This document shows positions 1 through 5,106 of a stretch of 7,313 bases of DNA, one piece after another. The notes under the pieces are model-generated. The model saw nothing but the letters and a program-made list of their open reading frames with translations, ran no database searches and was not told the DNA's origin. The position numbers and the translations under genes are program-made. Numbering within the stretch: position 1 is the stretch's first letter; each line of letters begins with the position of its first letter. Source of the DNA: Verrucomicrobiia bacterium (GTDB lineage: Bacteria; Verrucomicrobiota; Verrucomicrobiia; CAIQCK01); assembly GCA_026417675.1 (NCBI GenBank), contig JAOACV010000115.1:1-7313 (forward strand), read 5' to 3'.

Positions 1-119
1 TTGCGGGCGCCCGCGGCGAGGTGGCCCCGAAGGGAACCCTTGGGGTCCTCCGCGGGGACGGTGGGGTCGAGGAAGGCGCCGGTGGCGTCCACCACCAGTT
101 GGACGCCGCGCTCGCGCAG
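1..119 (-). pseudogene. gap: glyceraldehyde-3-phosphate dehydrogenase fragment (partial at both ends)
   Basis: Read on the minus strand from base 119 down to the window edge, 39 codons give a segment of the NAD-binding domain of GAPDH. It contains LRERGVQLVVDATG, then FLDPT, then GSLRGHLAAGAR. In the family this is the strand, the (S/C/D)-TG turn, and the helix leading to the K-V-I-(I/V)-S-A-P strand. The FLDPT...GS(L/I)RGHL insertion is typical of the longer ~480-residue GAPDH type rather than the ~335-residue one. Nearly every third codon position is G or C on this strand. The catalytic Cys region would lie beyond the left edge. The N-terminal Rossmann segment that should precede LRERG is absent, because the sequence switches to a restriction gene on the opposite strand. 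This is either a broken gene or an assembly chimera. The family call rests on remembered motifs in a short stretch. Confidence 0.7.
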
Positions 120-1349
120 GAACAAGCCAAGGCGCTGGCCGGCAAAGTGAAGATTGACGCGGACAAAGGCGAGATCACGGTCTATGTGCCGCTCTCGAAA
201 GAGGACGAGGCGAAACTCGTCGCGTGCGCCAAAACGCCGGCCGCGCAACAGAAGATCACGCAGACGGTCAACAGGGTGCGCGAGACCGAGCAAGCGTTCG
301 GTGGAGGACAACCGCGCGTGGCGTCGCCTTACGAGCGGCAGATGGAGTTCGTGGTGCCGTTGCTGTGCGTGAAGGAGGACGACGCGTTGTTCGAGTTCGA
401 CACGACGCATCTCCTAGAAAGGCCGTGGAAGCTGAGCGAGAAAGACGCGTCGCTGTCGCCCGACTACAACCCGCTCCAACGGCCGGGCGCCAAGTCCGGG
501 CTGATTGATGTCAGCCGCGCCGGAGCCGTGACGACGGGCATCGTCCCCGAGACGGGCGAAGGCGATTTTGTCGGGCGGCTGCATCAACAGACGCTCCAGC
601 TTGGCGGTGCCGGCGAGTGGTCCTTGGAATCGCTGACGCAGTGGCTGGACCGGAACATCGAGCATGCGGACATTCCGCTGGCCGAATCGGCGGAGTTCAT
701 GAGGCGCGTCTTGCGGGGGCTGATGGCACGGCACGGCATTGAGGACGTCGGCACGCTGGCGCTGGACCGGTTTCGCTTGCGCGATGAGATCGAAAAGAAG
801 ATCAACGCCCACCGCGACGCTGAACGGCGCGCCGCTTTCCAAGACTTTCTGCGCCTCGACTCGCCGCTGGTCGTGGACAACCAGCGCGTGACCGACTTCC
901 GCGCGATGGTCTATGAGCCGAGCTGGCTATACGAAGGCAATTTCCAGTTCCGCAAGCACTACTTCGGGCCGAAGCCGGGAGAGCTTCGGGAACTGAAGGC
1001 CAACGGCGAGTTGACCGAAGAGTTTCAGTGCGCGCAGTTCCTCGACGGATTGGCGGAGGTGCAATACTGGGTGAGGAACCTGGCGCGCAAAGCGGGTTCT
1101 TTCCGGCTGCAAACGTCGAAGGATTGGTTCTATCCGGATTTCGTTTGCCGGCTGGTGGACGGGCGCGTGCTGGCGGTGGAATACAAAGGCGGCAACGTGG
1201 ACGCGGGTTGGTATGCGACGCCGGACGCCGAAGAGAAGCGGCTGATTGGCGCGCTTTGGGAAAGCCGCAGCGGTGGCAAATGCTTGTTCATCATGCCGCC
1301 GGGCAAAGACTTTGAGGCGATACGACGCAAGGTCGGCGCGCGGGCTTGA
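120..1349 (+). CDS. res: type III restriction endonuclease Res subunit, C-terminal part (5'-truncated)
   Basis: Type III Res subunits are ATP-dependent DNA translocases of roughly 900-1000 residues with a C-terminal PD-(D/E)xK nuclease, and they act with a Mod methyltransferase. About 409 residues are visible here. They contain the nuclease core: Y-P-D-F (Asp codon 1137-1139), a beta-hairpin around LVDGRVL, and V-E-Y-K-G (Glu 1179-1181, Lys 1185-1187), followed by EKRLIGALWESRSGGKCLF, typical of the family's C-terminus. The middle part (YERQMEFVVPLL, then LFEFD) matches the segment linking helicase and nuclease. Walker A and DEAD/DEAH helicase motifs should lie upstream but are replaced by an antisense gap fragment. 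The frame stays open to the left edge, but residues encoded before ~120 do not look like Res, and the GTG at 21 is not a credible start. No mod gene is in the window. The gene converges with the DUF1566 gene, 46 bp separating the two stop codons. An orphan helicase-nuclease of the same family is an alternative. Confidence 0.85.
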   Translation, partial: EQAKALAGKVKIDADKGEITVYVPLSKEDEAKLVACAKTPAAQQKITQTVNRVRETEQAFGGGQPRVASPYERQMEFVVPLLCVKEDDALFEFDTTHLLERPWKLSEKDASLSPDYNPLQRPGAKSGLIDVSRAGAVTTGIVPETGEGDFVGRLHQQTLQLGGAGEWSLESLTQWLDRNIEHADIPLAESAEFMRRVLRGLMARHGIEDVGTLALDRFRLRDEIEKKINAHRDAERRAAFQDFLRLDSPLVVDNQRVTDFRAMVYEPSWLYEGNFQFRKHYFGPKPGELRELKANGELTEEFQCAQFLDGLAEVQYWVRNLARKAGSFRLQTSKDWFYPDFVCRLVDGRVLAVEYKGGNVDAGWYATPDAEEKRLIGALWESRSGGKCLFIMPPGKDFEAIRRKVGARA

Positions 1350-1395
1350 CGGCGCGCGGTGCTGCAACGCCGATGCCTCGCGTTCTCTGCCCGGC

Positions 1396-2643
1396 TTACG
1401 GTCGAGGGACCCGGTTGTCAATGTTTCGCACGAGGCGGACGAAGTTGTGGATGCGGACAACGTCACCCTGCGGGCCGCGGCCGCGCGGGAAAGCGGCGGG
1501 ATCGCCGGTCTTCGGATCGCTGCGCTGCGCGCCCGCGCCGTGAACGTCGAGCAGGCGATACTCGCCGCGTCCCGGCGGGAACTGCATCCAGCCCAGCCCG
1601 CGCCCGAAACAGACGTAAACCGCGTCCCGGCCTTGGTGTTCGCGCGGGCCGTCGAGGTGGGTCGTGCCCGACCAGAAGAACGGATAGTCGCCGTCGCCGA
1701 GCGTCGTCGTCTGGAAGACGGGGTCAATCGCCGGCGAGCGCGTCACGGCCGGCGCGCGCGTGTAGTCCGCGATGCTCTGCAACTCCTTGGCGTTCGGCAG
1801 CCGCCAGTCGCTGTAGCCAAGGTGTTTTTCCGCGTTCTTCTTCTGGACCCACGCGAGCGCCGCCTGCCAGTTCATGCCGACGGTGCTGTCGGCCTTTGAC
1901 CACATCAAGCCAGTGGCGCGGTCGGTGATGGTGCCGTCGCCGTTGTCGCGGAAGTCATTTTTGCCGTAGGCCGGATTGCTGCGGACGTAGCGGACGTAGA
2001 GCAGCTTGGGCAAGGCCGCGCCACCGCCGGGGCGGCGCGGGGCTTTCGGGTAGCCCTTGATGCGGCCGTCGGCGAAGTTGACGCCGAAGACGGTCGCGTT
2101 GCCGTTCATGGTCGTGCTGACATACTGCGTCGCGCTCCAGTCCTGGCAATCAATCGCGCGCTCGCCTTTCGACTCGTCGCCGTAGGCGAAGCGGAAGTAT
2201 TTCGTGTCGAGGTAGGGCTTCGAGCGCGCCGCGCCCGCGTGAAAATCGAAGCCGCCGTTGAAGTTGATGAGCGAGTAAAGCTCCTTGATCGTCGGCATCC
2301 GCCAATCGCTGTGGCCGCCGATGCGGCAGGTCTTGGCACCCGCGACGGCGGCGTCCCACGTCACCTTCTCGCCGCGGGACTGCACCCACATCAGACCGGT
2401 GTGCAGGTCGCTGACCGTGCCGTCGCCGTTATCGCGGTAGGCCGGCTGCGGTCCCGGATGGCAGGCGTCTTGTCCGTAGAACGGCTCGCCCGATTTCGGC
2501 GCGGCGCGCAATGGTGCCGTGTCGCTGTAGAAGCCTGTCTGACCCGTGCCGACGATGACGTAGGGTCGTGCCGGCGCCGTGTCGGCGGCTCCCGCCGACA
2601 ACGACAGGAGCGCCCCAGTCAACACTGCGATGCGGCGGGTCAC
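1396..2643 (-). CDS. exported protein with two DUF1566 (Lcl C-terminal) domains
   Basis: This 415-residue protein has a start chosen at GTG 2643-2641: it follows GGAG at 7-base spacing and opens a signal peptide (VTRRIAVLTGALLSLSAGA, cleavage near residues 18-20). An open frame extends further upstream but lies antisense-like over the kinase gene. The protein contains two copies of the DUF1566 module. Copy 1 spans ~70-222 (RDNGDGTVSDLHTGLMW at 70-86, HSDWRMPTIKEL at 111-122, ending YVRYVR). Copy 2 spans ~232-408 (RDNGDGTITDRATGLMW at 232-248, YSDWRLPNAKEL at 277-288, ending VRLVR). In the family such modules are found in secreted or surface proteins of environmental bacteria, and their biochemical role is not established. 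Three cysteines lie in or near copy 1 (61, 106, 166) and one in copy 2 (345). The gene overlaps the kinase stop codon, so it is translated from the same message. The domain call is firm; the function is unknown. Confidence 0.85.
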   Translation of the reverse strand: MTRRIAVLTGALLSLSAGAADTAPARPYVIVGTGQTGFYSDTAPLRAAPKSGEPFYGQDACHPGPQPAYRDNGDGTVSDLHTGLMWVQSRGEKVTWDAAVAGAKTCRIGGHSDWRMPTIKELYSLINFNGGFDFHAGAARSKPYLDTKYFRFAYGDESKGERAIDCQDWSATQYVSTTMNGNATVFGVNFADGRIKGYPKAPRRPGGGAALPKLLYVRYVRSNPAYGKNDFRDNGDGTITDRATGLMWSKADSTVGMNWQAALAWVQKKNAEKHLGYSDWRLPNAKELQSIADYTRAPAVTRSPAIDPVFQTTTLGDGDYPFFWSGTTHLDGPREHQGRDAVYVCFGRGLGWMQFPPGRGEYRLLDVHGAGAQRSDPKTGDPAAFPRGRGPQGDVVRIHNFVRLVRNIDNRVPRP

Positions 2644-3374
2644 GGGCGTTCTCCGTGACGATGCGGGTGTCGCGCGCCCGGCACCAACTCCAGTTCCCGC
2701 ATTCGTCGCAAGATATGCCGGGTGTTTTCCTCCACGGGGCGCTCGCCGTTGACCTCGATCAGTTCCAAGCCGTGCGCGTGATGGTGTTTCAGCAGATGGA
2801 CGGTCCGCCGGTAGAGCCGGTCGAGGCTGGCCAGATTGTGTTCCGTCTCGTGCGGGAAATCGCCGACCTTCCACTGGCCGTGCCGCGTCTTGTCGGCGTT
2901 GATGCGTTGCAGCGCGACGCGCGGGCTGCCGGTGACGAACACGATCACGCGGGGCAACGGCCCGGCGAGGGACTTGGCGACCAGTTTCGCGAGCCGCGCC
3001 ATGCTGCGCGCGTAGAAGTGCGCCAGCGCGTCCACTTCGATGCCGGGATGCCGGACGATGAGGCGCACCGCTGCGCGCCGCGTCATCGCCCGCGCGGTCC
3101 GGACCGGCAGCGCCGCGAGCAGACTGCCGACGTTGATGGCGCGGTTGCTGCCGTGGCGGACGCCCCGTTCAATCAGCGCCTTGCTGCTCCGGCTGATCCC
3201 GCGGAACAGCGACACGCCTTGGAGGTCGGAATAGTGCGGCAGGTCAATGATCTGCGCCGTCAGCCCGTCCCGCGCCAGCGCCGCCTTCAGCGACGAGGCG
3301 AGCGCGCCCTTGCCCATGCCGTCCATGCCGACAAGGGCGACATCCAAGGGAGATTGGTCCGACGCCACCGACAT
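2640..3374 (-). CDS. thymidylate-kinase-like P-loop NTPase with degenerate motifs
   Basis: This is a 244-residue cytoplasmic protein. A P-loop sits at residues 16-24 (GMDGMGKGA) after the hydrophobic strand DVALV. A second strand, VIVFVTGSPRVALQRI (143-158), matches the LDVPPEVALERI element of dTMP kinases. An Arg/Lys-rich LID-like stretch covers 158-170, and HETEHNLASLDRLYRRT (175-191) resembles the E-x-L-x-x-L-x-x-x-Y helix of that family. Two key features are off. The Ser/Thr after the P-loop Lys is Gly23-Ala24, removing the usual Mg-coordinating hydroxyl. The DRY/DRH motif appears as VRHP (107-110). It may phosphorylate something other than dTMP, or be a nucleotide-binding regulator. The start ATG at 3374-3372 is preceded by GAAGGAAG. 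The stop TGA overlaps the GTG of the exported DUF1566 gene, so the two form an operon. Its true substrate cannot be read from the sequence. Confidence 0.7.
   Translation of the reverse strand: MSVASDQSPLDVALVGMDGMGKGALASSLKAALARDGLTAQIIDLPHYSDLQGVSLFRGISRSSKALIERGVRHGSNRAINVGSLLAALPVRTARAMTRRAAVRLIVRHPGIEVDALAHFYARSMARLAKLVAKSLAGPLPRVIVFVTGSPRVALQRINADKTRHGQWKVGDFPHETEHNLASLDRLYRRTVHLLKHHHAHGLELIEVNGERPVEENTRHILRRMRELELVPGARHPHRHGERP
2651..2654 (-). promoter_or_regulatory. ribosome binding site fixing the DUF1566 GTG start
   Basis: Minus-strand GGAG lies 7 bases before GTG 2643-2641, inside the last codons of the kinase gene. It supports the GTG start, the signal peptide it opens, and translational coupling through the GTGA stop/start overlap at 2640-2643. 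Confidence 0.6.
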
Positions 3375-3384
3375 AAGCCGTTCG

Positions 3385-3392
3385 CTTCCTTC
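3385..3392 (-). promoter_or_regulatory. ribosome binding site of the kinase-like gene
   Basis: Minus-strand GAAGGAAG lies 10 bases before ATG 3374-3372. It is the only purine-rich Shine-Dalgarno-like run near this start and supports it. No convincing -35/-10 pair could be seen further upstream. Confidence 0.5.
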
Positions 3393-3497
3393 AAGCTGCC
3401 ACCGTGCCCGCGCCGGATCATCTCCAGCGCGGCCGGATCACCACGATTCGACGCCAACCATCCTCTGCGCGGCCCCGTCTTGCAAGCTCCTAACGCG

Positions 3498-3688
3498 GAT
3501 ATTTCACACTCCGAGCGGCCGGAGCGCACGCATGCTGCACGTAGCGCTGGTTTTCAACCTGCTGTATTGCCGACTTCCAGTCGGCAGAGTGTTGGGGCGG
3601 CGACGGAGGCCAGCGGATTGGAAATCCGCGATACAGCAGACTGGAAGTCTGCGCTACGACACTTCCGTCCGCCAGCGTGTGAAATATC
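3498..3688. repeat. compound inverted-repeat (REPIN/MITE-like) element
   Basis: The ends are a perfect 12-bp inverted repeat: GATATTTCACAC at 3498-3509 and GTGTGAAATATC at 3677-3688. Inside are three perfect 7-bp-stem, 3-base-loop hairpins: GCCGACT-TCC-AGTCGGC (3569-3585), GCGGATT-GGA-AATCCGC (3613-3629) and GCAGACT-GGA-AGTCTGC (3636-3652). A decayed fourth is centred on GGTT-TTC-AACC near 3549-3560. The two halves mirror each other. Each runs, from the outside in: terminal repeat, variable spacer (31 or 19 bases), GTAGCGC, hairpin, CTGCTGTAT, hairpin. A ~22-base centre separates the halves. Stem sequences differ but pair perfectly, so structure appears conserved over sequence. Translated, a stem gives ADWKSAIQQ-like peptides, which I recall as frequent spurious annotations in Verrucomicrobiota genomes. 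It encodes no transposase, so any mobility must be supplied in trans. Confidence 0.8.
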
Positions 3689-3798
3689 TGGGCTAAAGGC
3701 AGAGTCGCGCATAACCAACTGCTGTTTAAGAGCGGGGATGTTGCGCCAATCACCTCGCAACAACGCGGGCCGCCACTCCGTGCGGGACGTTGGCTGCC

Positions 3799-3815
3799 CC
3801 GCGACGGACTCGCGG
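3799..3815 (-). terminator. possible weak hairpin terminator after the hydrolase gene
   Basis: A 6-bp GC stem (CCGCGA / TCGCGG, 5-base loop) begins 17 bases past the hydrolase stop codon on the minus strand. No T-run follows it, so an intrinsic terminator is only a possibility; the position is the main support. Confidence 0.25.
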
Positions 3816-3831
3816 CCTGCGAATGCTGGTG

Positions 3832-5094
3832 TCACGGGTTCGCGAACTGGACCGTTGAACTCACCATCGCGCCGCGGTCGTCGGTGACGCTGACGAACCA
3901 TGTGTTCGCGTCGGCCAGCGGGCGGGGCGCGATGATGACGCCTTCGCCGACTTGGGCCGGGACGCTCTGCCACTTGCGTTTTGAGCGCAGGCCGGTGTCG
4001 GTGGTGTAGTGAAGGCTGGCTTCTTGAATCGCCGTGACGGACTTGACGGGCAGGCGAACGCGGTCGTCTTCGACGACGGGTTTACCGGGAATCGGGAGCG
4101 GCTTGCCGCCGGCGCAGTGCGAGTCAATGAACAGTCCGATCTCCTTCGGCGCCCAGCCCGACGGGTGGCTGTGGGGCATGTTGACCTGGATGCGCATTTG
4201 TTTTGGGCCCGGCACGAGGTCGAAGCTCTTTTGATAACTGTCGAGGGGGTAGTGGACGTCGCAGGTGCCGTTGACGAAGAGGATCGGCACGCGGCAACGC
4301 GGCAGCAGGCTGGAAGGATCGTAGGTCTTGACCCAGAGATCGCGGCGGTCGCCGAGCTTGTCTATCGAGGGCTTCTGGACCGACTCGCCTTCGTGCAGGA
4401 AACCGCAGCCATAGACGGGCACGGCTGCTTTGAAGCGGTCGTCGAGCGAGGCCATCAGACACGTCGTGTAGCCGCCCCAACTGATGCCTGTCACCGCGGT
4501 GCGGCCGGCGTCCACCTCGGCCAAGGAGCGCAACAGCGAATGCGCGCGGATGACCGAGGCGACTGCGTGGAACGGCCAGTCATCGCTCGTGTCGCCGCCA
4601 ATGCTGTCAAACTTCTGCAGATGTCCCTGGTCGGGGCCGCCGTTTGGCAGCCGTTGGCGGGTTTCCTTTTTCGCCGCCTGGTTCGGCACCGGCGCGCCGG
4701 TGTTCGGGTCATAAATCGGGGCGTTTGGCCGGCACCCGCCCAAATCCATCGCGATGGCCGCGTAACCGCGCTGCGCCCAGAGCCACGCCCACTCGGCGAA
4801 GGCGGTGCCGCCGCCGCCGTGAATCAGCACAACGCCCGGGAACTTGGTCTTCGCGCCGGCTTTCCCCAGCGTCCGCGGCGACGCATAAAACGCAAAAACC
4901 TCCGTCGCGTGGCCCTGATAGTCCTCGCCCGCATAGAAGAGCGAATGAACCGGCCCCGACTGGTCCGCCCAGCGCATGGCGGGAATCGTTCGCTTGAGCG
5001 CGCCGATATTCCACGGGCCGACCTTCTCGTCCGCGGCGCGCACAGAGCTTGCGAGCACGAACACAACAACACAGAGGACGGCGAGACGTTTCAT
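3832..5094 (-). CDS. secreted alpha/beta hydrolase (dienelactone hydrolase / acetylxylan-esterase-like)
   Basis: This 420-residue protein has a signal peptide (MKRLAVLCVVVFVLASSVRA, cleavage after A20), so it acts in the periplasm or outside. The hydrolase domain covers ~45-330: oxyanion-hole HGGGG (92-96), nucleophile elbow GISWGG with Ser205 (203-208), probable acid Asp279 in NGTCDVHYPLDSY, and catalytic His in MPHSHPSGW (His308 or His310). The segment DDWPFHAVASVIRAHSLLRSL is characteristic of planctomycete/verrucomicrobial esterases of this class. A C-terminal beta-rich domain (~335-418) looks Ig-like and may bind substrate. The likely activity is ester hydrolysis, for example deacetylation of a polysaccharide; a peptidase role is less likely but not excluded. 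The start lies 12 bases after the sulfatase stop with no clear Shine-Dalgarno, so it is probably translated by coupling within the sulfatase operon. Confidence 0.85.
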   Translation of the reverse strand: MKRLAVLCVVVFVLASSVRAADEKVGPWNIGALKRTIPAMRWADQSGPVHSLFYAGEDYQGHATEVFAFYASPRTLGKAGAKTKFPGVVLIHGGGGTAFAEWAWLWAQRGYAAIAMDLGGCRPNAPIYDPNTGAPVPNQAAKKETRQRLPNGGPDQGHLQKFDSIGGDTSDDWPFHAVASVIRAHSLLRSLAEVDAGRTAVTGISWGGYTTCLMASLDDRFKAAVPVYGCGFLHEGESVQKPSIDKLGDRRDLWVKTYDPSSLLPRCRVPILFVNGTCDVHYPLDSYQKSFDLVPGPKQMRIQVNMPHSHPSGWAPKEIGLFIDSHCAGGKPLPIPGKPVVEDDRVRLPVKSVTAIQEASLHYTTDTGLRSKRKWQSVPAQVGEGVIIAPRPLADANTWFVSVTDDRGAMVSSTVQFANP

Positions 5095-5106
5095 GAGGCT
5101 GCGTTG

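Larger units (their letters stand above)
3375..3831. other. 457-bp intergenic region
   Basis: The region lies between the start of the kinase gene and the end of the hydrolase gene, both on the minus strand. The central ~191 bp are the hairpin element described separately (3498-3688). The left part (3375-3497) carries the kinase leader and should contain its promoter, but I see no good consensus. The right part (3689-3831) contains no convincing gene, and only a short GC hairpin near the hydrolase stop. Open frames crossing the region lack family resemblance and arise from the palindromic repeats. Confidence 0.7.

Noticed and set aside
120..1349. A complete restriction-modification or defence island
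   Set aside because: Only the C-terminal half of Res is present. No Mod, no other defence gene and no mobile-element gene is seen next to it in this window.
1334..1359. Two direct copies of CGGCGCGCGG around the res stop codon, considered as a terminator
   Set aside because: The copies are direct, not inverted, and no T-run follows on either strand; they are probably simple GC-rich sequence.
2644..2874. 77-codon N-terminal extension of the DUF1566 frame to an ATG at 2874
   Set aside because: It lies entirely within the kinase gene in another frame, reads as Arg/Pro/Gly-rich sequence, and would bury the clear signal peptide that starts at GTG 2643.
3490..3753. Small minus-strand open frame containing an ADWKSAIQQ peptide
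   Set aside because: The peptide is the translation of the hairpin repeat itself. The frame has no ribosome binding site and ends are set by chance stops, so it is better treated as repeat than as a gene.
2568..3887. A 439-codon plus-strand open frame across the kinase gene and the intergenic region
   Set aside because: It runs antisense to the kinase, crosses the palindromic repeat, and translates to low-complexity Arg/Ala/Pro-rich sequence with no domain.
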